Below, one piece after another: positions 32,685 to 44,994 of a stretch of 64,000 nt of DNA. The translations under genes and the position numbers were made by a program. The stretch is from the NCBI RefSeq assembly GCF_026213295.1, contig NC_079426.1:26226902-26290901 (forward strand). Reading direction: 5' to 3'. Numbering within the stretch: position 1 is the stretch's first letter; the number at the start of each line of letters is the position of its first letter. The stretch comes from Gadus chalcogrammus (Eukaryota; Chordata; Actinopteri; Gadiformes; Gadidae). The notes beneath the pieces were generated by a model that worked only from the letters and a program-made list of their open reading frames with translations, had not been told where the DNA came from and ran no database searches.

Positions 32685-32840
32685 AAAGATTCAAGATTCA
32701 ACATGGTTTTATTGTCATATGCACAACAATTACAGAGCAGTCGCTGGCAATGAAATTCTTTAGTCTTGGACTCCTCCAACAGTGCAATGTAAGAGAACGT
32801 AAAGGTATATAAGAAACACAAGTAGATGTCCGACGGCAGC
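32685..32840 (-). mobile_element. 3' end of an L2/Rex1-group LINE
   Basis: Read on the minus strand it ends GCATATGACAATAAAACC followed by TTGAATC repeats, the usual microsatellite tail of such LINEs. It faces the same way as the fragment at 31927, but a GT tract and ~130 bp separate them. Confidence 0.6.
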
Positions 32841-33203
32841 GAGTGAGACAGTGCACCCTAGTTATGTTTATGCCAAAACCACAAATGCTATATGTAGATA
32901 TATATATTGCCTAATTATATATATTGCCTATGTATAGGCTATATATTTAATTAGGCTATAATTATATTATTTAGCGTGTAATGAGACAATCTATAGCCAA
33001 ATTGTCGAAGATGCCCGAGAATCTCCGGGGATATCTGCATCGGAAATCGGCGAATCAGACCCATGAAACTATAAAGAAAGACGTAATCTCAAGTGGGAGA
33101 GAACTTTTGCGGTGCTGGTTTGTGTCACGTAAGTACAGGGCTCTCATGTCTCATGCATTCGGCGTGAGACACACGCAATTCAACCCATGCACACGCTCGA
33201 ACC

Positions 33204-34968
33204 TGGTCTCACGAAAATACGTGACACTGTCACGTTATTTAATCTATTGAAACGTGATCAGGGACACGTAGGCCTTTCTTCTAAATGTTGTATTTCAATT
33301 GGAAGTAGGCTATTTGTCGTGTCACTAAGCATGACTTCCAAACTAAGGTTCTGTCCGGGAGCGTTCTCCCTAATGTCCCTTATGGAGCTCCGTACAGATC
33401 ATTCATTGTTGAAAATTGTCTGTGATAACTAAGAAATGACAGTTTTTGGCCACCCGTTTCTACTTAAAATTGTCTGTGATAACTAACAATCTGACAGCTT
33501 TTGGCCACCCGTTTCTACTTTCACCTTTGATACTGAGAAATTTTGACAATACACGGATATATTAAATGCAGGTGCGCTGCTCTGTAGGCAAACCGCGAAG
33601 GAAAAAAGGGTAGCTGCTTCATCTGTTCTTTTTAGAATTGTATGTCTTGATGTTTATTTTATCTAGCCATCTATTCTCTTGTTTTTGGCTATGTGAATGA
33701 ACGTCCCCGTCGATGCCTCGATCGCAAGTCCAGTGTCGCGAGCGGACGTTGCCATGACATCTAGAAATCATACCGTATTTAATGGGTTGTAGTGAGTAAC
33801 ATAATTCACCTACAGTATTTTGTTATGTGTTGTTCTTTCAATTGTGTTAGGCATGTCGTTTACTATCTTGGTGGTTCAGGGATCGCTGTCCCTTTAAGGA
33901 TTACAAGCGTCTCATGACGTCAGAGCCCATGCGGGATTTGTTTACTTTCAGCACGTTTTGATTTCCTGTTTCTCTCTTACTAAATAAACGAGTCACACAA
34001 CTGTGTGCTCAACGTGCGAAATTGTATCTCTCAGTTATTGCAATTTCCACAGGGTTATCATTAATATTGATGTGTAGGGGTTGATTATAACTCGTGAATA
34101 ATATTGTTTAGGCCACGGTCTGGGGGAATACTCTGATTCTGATTGGCTGCAGTGCGTGCATTAACTCCTGATATAGCCCTACAGACACCTGCTAAGTAGT
34201 TCCATTCAGTGTTTTTTCTCTGCCCGGGCCCGTGCCCGACGCGGGCCGGGTCGGGCCGATATTTCCCACCACTATACTCGGGCCGGGCCTTTGATCGAGC
34301 GTTTTTATTTTTATTTTACCATTTGTTTATTGGCCTAACCTGAGGAGAAATCTATGCCATAAACAGAAATATTATAGGCCTTTATTACACGGGTCTTCTC
34401 AATGCCGTGGAACGCTCCGTTCACTTGCATGGGTAGCAGTCTGTTGACTTGTCTACCCCAGCGTCTTCCGTTGCTAAGCGACGTCACCGTCTTTGCGGAC
34501 AAATTATTTCTCTGCTGATCAACACTACGAATGGCCAAAAGACTTGTATCCCCCCCCCCCCCCTTAAATAAATACTATGGCAGAATTATTATTATTATTA
34601 TTCTCATTCAACTTGAACATGTGTTTTTACAGTTGAGTGGTGGAGGGATGACGTATGTTGGCCAACCCGGAAGTGAGCGTCGCCCTGGATTCCCTCGACA
34701 AAAAGCCAACGGGTTTTGCCATTGGATTTTGGATTATTGCAGAAACATTTGCATCTTTGAAGCACCTCCTGAAAAACTGAAAATAAATAAATATATAAAA
34801 ATAACCGTGCTCCAAAGAACGAAATGTAAACCAATGCATTCTGAATGGGAGTGTTTCTCCGATTTTTCCATGCTACACAGAACGAAATGTAAACCCATGC
34901 AAATAAAAACTTCATTGTCATAATAATTTAAATATCATTAATATCCTCAGTGTGTAGAAAATAATTAA
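33204..34968 (+). mobile_element. interspersed repeat, copy 2 of 2
   Basis: Collinear with 5455-7219. It contains a solo LTR (33788-34051) and a private segment at about 34150-34510 with a GC-rich GGGCCGGGTCGGGCC motif. At about 34668 it preserves the uninterrupted CCCGGAAGTGAG target of the hAT found in copy 1. Its AACGAAATGTAAACC tail is partly duplicated (34819 and 34879). Confidence 0.75.
33788..34051 (+). mobile_element. solo LTR (264 bp)
   Basis: TGTAGTGAG...TTTCCACA, with 4 bp target duplication GGGT at 33784-33787 and 34052-34055. The same repeat at 5680 reads AATGGGTTATCATT without interruption, giving the empty site. AATAAA at about 33983. Confidence 0.85.
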
Positions 34969-35072
34969 TGCTACCGATACTGCCCTAAGAAAAGGGCATC
35001 ACCCCATAGCTCGTGCTGCCACAATCTGGCGTTGTCGGCAGGATTTGCAATTTGAGAGCAGAGACGTACGTT
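34957..35072 (+). mobile_element. fragment of Gypsy LTR end plus leader
   Basis: Nearly identical to 42217-42332: AATTAATGCTACCGATACTG, GCTCGTGCTGCCACA (LTR end), then ATCTGGCGTTGTCGG and GAGAGCAGAGACGTACGTTC. It is a truncated copy of the family whose LTR begins at 35595. Confidence 0.75.
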
Positions 35073-35085
35073 CTGAAAATAGGTA

Positions 35086-35594
35086 GATATTCCAATGTAT
35101 CCTTAAAAGGCAGCTTGGATGTTTTTATTTTCTGCAGTTTAGACTTCTACTATAACCTATTTGTGAAAGCAAAACACCAAGCTCATTGATTTAACGAGGC
35201 AGGGTCATTTGAAACAATTTATTAAATAAATATTTGTGAGATTTCATTACTTCTCCTGAGTTTGCTTCCGATTTACGTCGAGTATACACCCATACTGTCC
35301 ACAAGCATCCCCCCCCCCCCTCCCCATATGGATTTAGAGAATTGTTGCCACGTCCCAGTGGTGGAGGTATCATATATATGAAAGAGGGCATTCAATTATA
35401 CTATAATGATCAATTAGGAGGCCGAAGCCCTAATTGAAGTGATGCAATAGGTGACTGAGGGTCAACATTTGAGACCCCCTTTTATCAAAGGGGGTCTCAA
35501 AGGACGCATACGCTTCAACCTGTGGCTCCAGCCCTACAGGAAATGACTCAGCAAGTGCTCCATCTCGTTGCACCTGCACCCAGCGGCTCGCTTG
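35086..35594 (+). repeat. 0.5 kb interspersed repeat, copy 2 of 2
   Basis: Counterpart of 19766-20281. It ends exactly at CGGCTCGCTTG, where the Gypsy LTR (TGTGGCAACATG) begins; in copy 1 the sequence instead continues GCAAGATTTTG. Confidence 0.8.
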
Positions 35595-36459
35595 TGTGGC
35601 AACATGTAGTTTGTTGTCATGGTGACTGTCAGCTGTGCGGCAGTCCCAGCCAATCACGGTGGGAGACTATTGTATAAAGGCGGGCGTAGAGCACCTTTCG
35701 GTCTCTTGTTTGCCGGAGGCTGGGTCACGTTGCGTCTGGGCGTCCATTTCCGCTTCCGTGCGGTTTCAGGCTCTTGCTTGCCGGAGGCTGGGTCACGTAG
35801 CTCCTGTGCGTCCATTTCCGCTTCCGTGCGGTGACAGGTGAGCTGCCGGTCACGGCTGCATCTCTCTGGGACTCTCTAAATCGACGCCACTTCGACCTGG
35901 GCGGGACTTTACGTCCTACGTCACTCGCTATGGGTTTGCATGTTTTGCGGGTTTGCGCGTAGCCGTTTGTCTCAGGGATCAGTGCACGAACTCCCTTGCA
36001 CTACAGATTACGAGCGTCAGTGTCGTACGCGATGGAGGGTGGGTGATATTCCTACAGTCTGTGATGATAGGCTATATTTCTACAAATGACTTACTATTAC
36101 TAGCGATTAACATGACGAAACAACACAAACTAAGCTAACATTAGACTATAGCCATACCAGATAACGCCATACCAGCTAACTATTTATTTAATACTAACTA
36201 TTTATATTAAACTCTGAACCATTTTGCAACAGGCAACTGCAGGGCTGCCAAGTTTCAGAAAATGACAAGAGTGAGACTTTAGAGTCAGAAGCGTTCGGCC
36301 GCCGACCAAAAAAATTGGCCTTTTTTAACATTGATTTATACCTTAGGACTGATGTCCTCACCTCCATGCTAGCTGCTCTCTCTGCACTGTGGCCTCCTAA
36401 CCTCTCTTAACCAGAAATTAACAAGACAAGAATTTTGACAAAATACATTTATTTGCCAA

Positions 36460-39400
36460 TCATTTAACATGTCTAACGTTGTAGGTGTTGGTGGCAGATT
36501 TTGATGCCTTGATGACAGAGGCAGGGGGCTCCCACTTAAAACAGTCTGGCTCAAGGCTCGCCATCTTCACGGTCATGATGGATGACAGAGTTCCCTCAAG
36601 AGCCAAACTGTTTCGGGTCTTGGTCTTATTTAGTCCAACCACAGAGAAAACTCGCTCTGCATCAGCATTGGAGTGAGGCATGACCAAGACCAACTTGGCA
36701 ATACAAGACAGCCTGCCAAATCTGCTCATACCGGTCACCTTTGAAAAATGCACATAGGAAGCCTAATTACTCACAAGTATTTTTGTGTACTATTAAGTTG
36801 ATTATGTCAATGGGTATTCCCAAGCCCTTTCCAAAAACGCCACTGCTGCCTTCTGGAACCTCTGCACTTGCTGCGGTGTAATGGCTCCTGCTTCAAGGAG
36901 CCTGTTGTGTGTAACTCGAGTAGTGAAGCCAATCACCAACTTTTCTCCTACAAGAGACACAAATCAACAACTGCAGAGGTCATTAACGATGCTGTATGCA
37001 GTAACATGTCAGTATGAGACGGGAACAAGACTGTGTTGAGTCACTTTAGTCACCATCAAAAACCACAATAGCCAACTTGAAAGCACCCCTTTAAGTATCT
37101 TCATCATATCAGTGATTGTGACGAGATGACTGTAGCCCTCTAACGAAAAGTGTGTTGAGTGAGATCAGTGAGTGGATAGTGCATGTGTAAAACCTGGACA
37201 ATTACTAATCACCTGGCAGTTGGTTGGATGGCTCCTTAAAGCATATTTCATGCAGTTCCCGGTGCTGCAATGCTGCGGGCTTCAGAAACTTTGAGAGCAG
37301 CTTGCGGATAAAACCCCTCATCTAAAAATGTCAGAAAAGATTTACAAATTTACATTTATTTCCTGCTAATAAAAAAGGAACAAAGATAGAACATCATACT
37401 AGCAAACTGTATCCCAACGGTTCCAATTTACCTCATCATGTAGTAGGAAGATTGACGACTTCTCTCTCTGGAGGAGGAGGTTGAATGTGGAGAAGACTGG
37501 AAAAGTTGCTTGAAAGAACAGTAGGTACACCTCTGTAATTGAGTCAGAGAATGCCTCCACAAGCCTCCTGAACCTTGGCTGTTTGTCATCTGTGGGAAAA
37601 AGAGAGAAAAAAATGGTTGTGCATACTACATACTTTATTTACTTTTCAGTCTGCTCTATTAACCATGCATTTGCATCATTAAAATGTGATGCCTACTTAA
37701 TGACTTGAAGTAGCTGGCCAGTGGCTCATACTGCTGCAGGATACGAGTCAAACACTTCTCCAGGCTCAACCATCGAACAGAAACGTGCATGAGCATTTCC
37801 ATATACTCACTTCCATGGAGCTCACAGAATTCTAGGACAAGAATGGAACATCTTAATGCCAATTTTATCAAAGTATTATAGATTTAATTTGTACTACATT
37901 GGGACTGCACACACATACCCGTTAGGTAACCTTTGCGACGATTGGTGCTTCCTTTAAACCAATATCCAACATCCACAGCGAGATCCTCTGGATCAAATCC
38001 ACACACCTGCAAAATACATGATTATTTATAGTCACAAGACATTGTTGTCATTGGTTCATGACCGCACAGCATAACAACCTGTTTGACGTGACATTAGGCA
38101 TAAGGCATACGGAGGGTCTTAAGCAACTGACCTCCAAAAAGGCCTGGCCAGCCTGTTTGGCAGTGTTGTGGATGATGTGACAAGGGCACCCATGGATGTA
38201 GATACTGCCATGTTCTTGATGAGCTCTGGATGCAATGGAGTTCTTTGCTCCTGTATTGACAGGGGCATTATCAACTGACAGGCTGACACAGTTTCTCCAT
38301 GGTATGGCGTTTTTCTGCATGGCCTCATCCATCTTCTTGTAGATGACTTCAGCTGTGCCGCAGTTTGGCCCGCTGGTGGGGCACATATCCAGGAACCTGT
38401 GGACAACTTTGCTGAGATCACTGTCACATACCCGCACAGTGAGCGGGTTCATCTTCTCACGTCCTGTAACGATAGGTACATATATGATGTATGTCAGATT
38501 AAAGGTACACATCAGACTGAAATTGTTTGTGTGTTTGTTCTGATTAATATAATACATTAATTAATATCTAAAATGGGTGCTGGAAAATGTAATGACCTGT
38601 ATAATTTGATCCATCTGTGATCAACGTGAAAGGATTGGTCCTCATCTTCATGACCAGTTCCTTTCTAAAGGGAGGAGCCACTGCTTCATTTATTATGCAG
38701 GACATTTTTGTGCGGGCAGCCTTGAAGCTCTGTGCAGTAGGGGAATCTTTGAAGCATTCTTTCAGCAATGGGCTGAAGTGATCGGCTACTGCAAATGGCA
38801 CATTGTGTTCCACCATCGACACTGCTAACTTTACCTCAGCTCTCCTTGTCTGCAACAGAAAGGATGTAATTAAAGAGCAAATCATGCAAAAACATTAATA
38901 AAATTGAATGAATGTCTTAGCAGCAGACTCAAGGTCCATAGGAAAACACTATTACATGCAAAAATAAACAAATAAGAACAGTTCAAATGAACATCAGATT
39001 AGCTAGGCATTTGTTTCATTTACTATGTATTTATGCTCATATAACCTACAAGTGCAATTCAGCTACTAGCAGCGGGTATAACGCCTAGTACCTTGACTTC
39101 CTGAGCTGTCATGCCACCAACAGTGGCTGGGCCATAATATGGCGCAATGCTGGCTGTTGACTGTGCTGCCTGTTCTTTTGAACGATGTATTTTGCTTTTG
39201 ATATGCCTTGCAACATCAGCCTTGCCTTGATGGGCACAGCTGTTCTCATGTCGGCAAACAGAGCACCAAAAGTAGGCGGTGGTTGTGCCTACACTAATGA
39301 AGGGCCATTCTGCTGTCCACTCCCTTTTAAAAGTGCACCTGTAGATGGCTGCTCCACTTTTGGCCTTCTGCTTCTTCCCTGAATTTATTCTTAACTCCAC

Positions 39401-39633
39401 ATTTTTTTCTGCTGGCTCTTCTGTCTCTGTGTTTTCAATTTGTATACAATCAAAATCTTCGCCTCACTGTCCTCAATCTCTTCTGATCTCGCTTTATCTT
39501 CCATTTCTTCTGTGCCCTCTGCACTCTCATTTTCCGGGGGTGCATAAGGGGGGGCTGTCACTGGCACTGCCCAGAATGACAGCAGATCTCTCTGTGGGCT
39601 CTTCCTCTTACCTAGCATCGTCTTACCTAGCAT
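36460..39633 (-). pseudogene. multi-exon hAT transposase gene, damaged
   Basis: Minus-strand exons joined by good splice sites and phases: 39092-39633, 38597-38849, 38132-38463, 37919-38006, 37697-37831, 37432-37589, 37213-37321, ~36824-36947, 36460-36738. The protein would cut and paste the element. Seen in order: a BED-like Cys/His finger (FWCSVCRHEN, HQGKADVARHIKSKIH); NPFTLITDGSN with catalytic Asp; SLSVDNAPVNTG; YIHGCPCHIIHNTA; VRWLSLEKCL; and the dimerisation end PHSNADAERVFSVVGLNKTK. Damage: a 1 nt frameshift near 39462, and about 80 residues usually found between the exon ending EYPLT-stop and the final exon are missing. So probably defective, though some breaks could be mis-predicted splicing. 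Confidence 0.75.
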
Positions 39634-40799
39634 CTATCAAAAGATAGCTACATGTTAGTGTTTTATTGAATACTGTATTAAAGGCCCCAATGGGTCCATT
39701 TGGTTCTATTTGAACAGTTACAGTTATGTGCTATAAATGTCATATCTGAACAGACAGCAGAGACAAAATATTAGCAAGGGGGAGGGAGAGGCGTCTCACA
39801 CCTACTTCGCTAACATTAAATTGACATCAGCCCTTGCTCCGTTTATGTCACATTATTTCTCTTAGGATTGTTTAATGTCTATATGAAGCCATTTAACATT
39901 ACACAAGTGATTGTGATCATTTTGAAACCAAGACCATTGGTGAGCTGATTTTGAGAAATCAAACTATGCTGCTACCTAGTTATGCTAGCTAACTTACACG
40001 AAGAGTTCAGTAATGTATTACCTTACGTTTTTATTCATAATGCTGTTATGAAATATGAAAACAACCAGTAGAAACATCTCTGTGTATAATGTATATTTGA
40101 AAGAAGGCGATTGATGTAGGCCTACTTACCCTTCTTGAAAATGTTGCAGAATGCAGTCCAGAAGTCAAATTTGGCACTATATACAAAGACGCTCCACCAA
40201 GACGCTCACACGCGCAGGTCGCGGGAGATTGTTTACAAACTGTCAAACGTATACATCGCAAATTGGACACCGCGCGACTACATAACCACTCGAAGCCGCG
40301 AGGACCAAAGCTTATTATCATGAGAAAAAAAAAATAGAGTAATGAATGGGGAAATAAGCGTGAGAAATGGCAAGTGTGGCGTGTGGTGTGAGAATGGGTC
40401 AAATTGCGTGACTGTCACACTCAAAGCGTGAGGCTTGGCAGCTCTGCAACTGTGTGTTGGTGCGTCTTGCTTCCCACGTCTGCGTCCGCATCTTTCCCAC
40501 TCCTGGTTAATAGTTTCAGCTTTTGTACTGTATATCAGAAATGATCACCCTGTATCACACTGCTGACTTGTTGATGTTTTGTGAGCACTCACGCATTTCT
40601 CTAGGTATCTTAAGTTTCCTACTGGAGTCACAAAACTTTGGACTTTGTTATTGTAAGAAATATTGTGTTGCAAAAACACTTTGTGTCTTACCGTTACCCT
40701 AACCTTAACCCCAGTAACATTTCTTCATCATAAACTACAAGTTACGCAAAATGGCATACAAACATCCAGTCCAATATGAAAGAAAAAAGCTAGCTTCAT

Positions 40800-40872
40800 T
40801 AAGGAATCGAACCCCTTATCCCCGCGTTAATGAGTTGTTCTCTGACCACTAACCCATCAGGTCTTAGTACAT
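40800..40872 (-). repeat. tRNA-like segment (possible SINE head)
   Basis: On the minus strand GGTTAGTGGTCAGAG resembles an A box, and 33 nt later GGTTCGATTCC matches a B box. A weaker B-box copy (GGTTTGATTCC) lies near 41023. It does not fold as a full tRNA by eye. It sits inside the hAT transposon. Confidence 0.3.
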
Positions 40873-42518
40873 GCGATTCAAGAGTTAACCACTTGACAAT
40901 CTTTAAACTTTGGTTGCCTAGAAATTGTAAAGACAGTGATGTGTGTACATTGTGCGAGTATCCGTCACTCGCGATGTGTGTGCAGTCCAAAATGAAAGAA
41001 AAAACCTTGCATCACTAGGGAATCAAACCCCTAATCATCAGTTGGTCATTGGTAACTGTAAACAAAGAGATAGCATTTTGTTTAACTGCTAACTAACAAA
41101 CGGGTTTATGCGTTCACTGAACAAAGATTATGGAAATAAAAGACCACTTTTCCATCAGAAAAATCATCAGAACCGTTATTACCAACCCATAGACACTAAA
41201 GCCAAAACCTTTCTCACATGCACACCCATTGCGAGTGACGGCTATGCGCACACATGCACACCCATAGCGAGTGACGTAGGACGTAAAGTCCCGCCCAGGT
41301 CGAAGTGGCGTCGATTTAGAGAGTCCCACATCTCTCTCGCATGTTGTCCATCCAGTGCTAATTTTAGTTATTGTTTTGTAAAGGGCTCACTTGGATGTTG
41401 CTGCTGGCTGCTCGCTGCTCATCAATACATAGCTGATGCCGCCTACTGAACTGTCGCTTTCGTATAGCGTTGCGCTCCCTGCTCCACGCCCTGTTGGCCG
41501 GGACTGCCCGACTGGGTGGCCGACAGCAGCGACGCAGCGGCGGCTAATCCAACTATAAAAACCACTGTTGCTTTGCTTCCACGTGATTACTGCCTTGCCA
41601 GGGCCGACTCGGACCCGATCGCTTTGCCGTTCATTCGGCTAGCGATAGTTTGTTCCTTTTCCTGTTGTGTCGCTGTCTCTTTTCTTTTAGTTGGTGCAAC
41701 TACATCTTAAAGTGTGTATGTTATGTTATGTAAGAGTTGTTTTGATGATTTCTCCTTGTGTTTACTTATTATAGATTTTGTTTATTTAATTGATTTCTCT
41801 TATTAGTTATTATTATTTTGTTTCCATTATGTTTTCTAACTGGTTGCTCTGCGATCCCCCTCAATTCAGGTGCTGAGCCTACGGTGGTGGACTGGTGTCC
41901 TGGTCACGGTGTCCCTTTTGTATTGTTTGCATTTGGTTTATTTTTCATTTCTTTTACGTGTGGTGTTCCTGGGACCCCCTTTCCTTTGGATGCAGGTGTT
42001 CACAGTAGGTCTCAGCACTGATAGGTTCTCCCCATTTTCCCCTGCAGTGAGTAATTCTCTAGTCTTAAGAACAGACATTTTGTATTAAGTATTCTTGTAT
42101 GATCGAACTGCCGTCTCTGCCTCATTGCATAACGGACCTCAGTGCCTTTCCTTCATTTGGGCTAGTCCACTTAAAATAAATCTCTGGGTGAAATTCCCAG
42201 CGTGGCGTTGTCTGGCAATAATTAATGCTACCGATACTGCCTTAAGAAAAGGGCATCACTCCATAGCTCGTGCTGCCACAATCTGGCGTTGTCGGTAGGA
42301 TTTGCAATTTGAGAGCAGAGACGTACGTTCTGTTTATATTTTTTTTTATTTTTCATTAGTTTCTTTAAAGTGTCTGTCTGACTTGTGTTTCTTTTTCATT
42401 TCTTTCTCTTTTCGAGGCAAAGCAGCAGCTGGTTTTGTGGACCAGCAACAAGCCCAGTTCCCCTTGCCCTGGTCTCTTCTTCACTGTAGAGAAGGTTGTA
42501 GCTTGTATAGGCTTAGTT

Positions 42519-43380
42519 ATGGAGGCAGAGTTGCAGGAACTGAGGGATTTAGTTGCTCAGCTAAGGGCAGACAACGAGGGGCTGAGACAGGAACAGGTTG
42601 CAGCCATGCCTGGCCCTAGTACAGCGCCCCCAGTTCTTCTTGCGCCTGCTGCATCCACCAGTGCCAATGCTCCTTCAACGGAAAGATTTTTGTACCTAGA
42701 GACAGAAAATGTCCCACATTTAGGGCAAGGTCAGGCATAGGGTTAGCTGAATGGTTGGAGGAGGTGCAAGCCTGTATGAGAGCACGCCACTTGTCTGCAT
42801 CAGATCAGGCATTCTTCTTATTTGACCACCTAGAGGGGGAGGCGCGTGAGGAAATTAAGTACCGCCCCAGTGAAGAGCGTTCAGACCCAGCTAAGACAAT
42901 TGCGGTATTAGAGGAGCTTTATATGTGTGCAGAGTCGTATGTAGCTTTACAAGAGGCATTTTTCTCCCGACGGCAGCATGAGGGAGAGACTCTACTAGAG
43001 TTTTCCCTCGCATTGATGGGCCTTATGACCTCTGTGAAGCAGCGTGCACCCAGTGGCATACCCAATGCAGAGGTATTGTTACGGGATCAATTGGTGGAGC
43101 ATGTGCTGGATGGGCCACTTCGTCGTGAGCTAAAGCAGTTTGTGCGCAGGCAGCCTACTGCTACCTTACTGGAGGCTAGGAGTGAGGCGATCAGGTGGGA
43201 ACGAGAGGGCATACCTGGAGGTGTTAGAGGTCGTAGTCATTCTGTTCCTTCTGTCTTTAGTGCTCAGTGTGTGGTCCAGGGCAGCCATCAGGCAGGTGTT
43301 GGTTCGCCTCAAGCCTCGGAGCTGTGTGAGATGAGGGAAATGCTAAAGTTGCAGCAGGAACAGTTGAACGAAAGGAGTAT
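42519..43380 (+). pseudogene. gag: Gypsy Gag, frameshifted and truncated
   Basis: Starts MEAELQELRDLVAQLRADNE (coiled coil), followed by a Pro/Ala linker. Near 42725 a 1 nt shift moves the frame to GLAEWLEEVQACMRARHL, FLFDHLEGEAREEI, CAESYVALQEAFFSRRQ, LLRDQLVEHVLDG and ELKQFVRRQPTATLLEARSE. This is the capsid of a fish Gypsy family whose Gag resembles PNMA/ARC-type proteins. It stops at QQEQLNE where the L1 begins, so nucleocapsid and pol are absent. In the annotated frame it appears fused to L1 endonuclease, an accident of insertion. Confidence 0.8.
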
Positions 43381-43399
43381 TAATTGTGGCACCAACTTA

Positions 43400-44059
43400 G
43401 GTGTTGGGGGCGATTCAGATAGTAGGATAACCTTTATGAAAACTATCATAGCGAACAAAAAAATTGCATTTCTGTCTATTTATGCACCTAGTAGTAATAG
43501 TTTTGACCAAGATTTCCATTTGCGACTATCTAATATCATGCATGACCTGGCAGAATTCCGGTTAATTATTGGAGCAGACTTTAACGCAGTTTGGGACCAC
43601 TCTGTGGACAGGACGGCTGTAGCGAGGGCAGTGACCAGAGAGCAGCGTCTGGTGCATTAAGGAAATGGGCTCATGAATTTTCATTAATGGATGTATGGCG
43701 GGTCAACAATCACAACAAACAAGACTAGAATAGACTTCATTTTTACATCCAAGGATTTCCTTGAAAAGGTAAGCACGGACATGCTCCCCTTGGCCTTCTC
43801 AGATCATAAGGCGGTCATCTGCAGGGCTACCCTTTCAGAATCGCGCGTCCGCGCTCCACGCTGGCGTTTTAATACCTCTTTGCTGTGTAATGAGAGCTTT
43901 TTAAATCAGCTTGAATCTGGCTTGGCTGAATTCATATCATTTAACGAATGCTCAGCAGAGGACCCCAGCATACTATGGGATTCTGTGAAAGGTTATATTA
44001 GAAGTAACTGTGTATCGTTTGCCTCCAATTTAAACAAGTTTAGGCAACTAAGAACATAA
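43400..44059 (+). pseudogene. L1 ORF2 endonuclease fragment
   Basis: AP-type endonuclease remnants: IAFLSIYAPSSNSFDQDF, LIIGADFNAVWDHSVDRT, a break near 43660, then TRIDFIFTSKDF and LPLAFSDHKAVICRA (the SDH catalytic end). The N-terminal half of the domain is missing because of 5' truncation. Confidence 0.8.
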
Positions 44060-44073
44060 GCTGCCTCCACATA

Positions 44074-44607
44074 TGCCGCTTTTCCACCGCACATGTAGCT
44101 CGACTCGACACGACACGACTCGACACGGTAGCAGCACGGGTCCTTTTCCACCGCAAATAGTACCTCCTGGACGTGGGCGGGGTCGGCTGCGCGAAAGGGC
44201 CGTGACGTATTTTTGTACGCGACGCAAACAACACCTACGTAACCCACACATGGACAGAACCCACATAACAACAAATGAGGACATCGATGCGATGGTATTC
44301 GTGTTCGTATTATTAGCTGGCATGTTGAAGAAGTGGAATATGTTGGCTGCGGCGCTGCTATGGCTGTTACCAGCATGGTTGCCATGTCGCTCTCGTGACT
44401 TTGTCACACTCTCTGGCCAATCAGTGGCCGGCCGTCTGCCGACGTCACCTTTTAGCATCGGCTCAGCCGCTTGGAACCTAGAGCGAGGCGGTACTAGAAA
44501 AAGCAGCCACTTCAGGTACCAGATACCATGTTTTCGCGGTGGAAACGCAAAAAATGCGAGCTGAGTCGAGTCGAGTCGAGCTGGTACCATGCAGTGGAAA
44601 AGCGGCA
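44074..44607. mobile_element. MITE with TGCCGCTTTTCCAC ends (534 bp)
   Basis: Inverted ends TGCCGCTTTTCCACCGCA and TGCCGCTTTTCCACTGCA, each followed inside by reiterated GCTCGACTCGAC. ATA flanks both ends (44071-44073; 44608-44610) as a possible 3 bp duplication. No ORF supported. Confidence 0.85.
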
Positions 44608-44610
44608 ATA

Positions 44611-44994
44611 GACCCTAGGAAGCAGATTCAAACACACAAGCTGCATTACCCTCACATAGCCACTAGGAAGCAGGATAGAACACTTAAGCTGCAATAACTA
44701 CTTTAGCACACCTATAGACAGGGGCGGAGCCATTGCGTCACCCCGGCCACGCCCACTGCATAGGCCACGCCCACTTGACGTCCCCTAGCAGGGGATTCGA
44801 AGTGGAGACCCCAGAGATTTTCACCCACACCCGCAGAGAGTCATGGGCCTTTGCCTGTGGCTCGAAGTAGCTAAAGTTATATCTCTCACACGTGTTCAAC
44901 ACGCTTCCTCTTCTTTTGCTCCATAGTCATAGTTACCATACCGAAACATGCATACTTTACCAAATAAAGTAACTGTTAAGAGCTATCCCGGATT
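44611..44994. other. foreign DNA within L1, unassigned
   Basis: Three degenerate copies of an AAGCTGC..CACATAG..CTAGGAAGCAG unit (one split by the MITE), then a CCACGCCCACT-rich stretch. L1 coding sequence resumes at about 44993 (PFLEELSAQ). Source unknown. Confidence 0.5.

Larger units (their letters stand above)
35867..41328 (-). mobile_element. hAT transposon, autonomous-type (5462 bp)
   Basis: Near-identical terminal inverted repeats of about 70 bp start TGGGACTCTCTAAATCGACG. The 8 bp target duplication CATCTCTC is at 35859-35866 and 41329-41336. The flanks join into a continuous Gypsy LTR. Subterminal copies of GCGAGTGACG cluster near the right end (about 40965, 41231, 41267). It carries a multi-exon hAT transposase gene on the minus strand (36460-39633). 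The intact TIRs and TSD indicate a fairly recent insertion even though the gene looks damaged. Confidence 0.92.
35595..43380 (+). mobile_element. Gypsy retrotransposon, 5' part, split by hAT and L1
   Basis: The 5' LTR (TGTGGCAACATG...GCTCGTGCTGCCACA) runs 35595-42280 and is about 1.2 kb once the 5.46 kb hAT is removed. It holds a TATA box (TGTATAAAGG, ~35670) and a 66 bp tandem duplication (GCCGGAGGCTGGGTCACGT at ~35716 and ~35781). The leader ATCTGGCGTTGTCGG follows, then gag at 42519. The element ends abruptly near 43380-43390, where L1 sequence begins. I find no pol or 3' LTR. Confidence 0.75.

Noticed and set aside
40800..40872. Functional tRNA gene
   Set aside because: Box motifs only; no complete cloverleaf by eye and it lies inside a transposon.
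43391..43660. Gag-endonuclease fusion gene
   Set aside because: The open frame crosses the junction between a truncated Gypsy and a truncated L1; an insertion accident.
44048..44608. ORFs of 163 and 186 codons on opposite strands
   Set aside because: Both lie within a MITE with matched inverted ends and show no protein motif.
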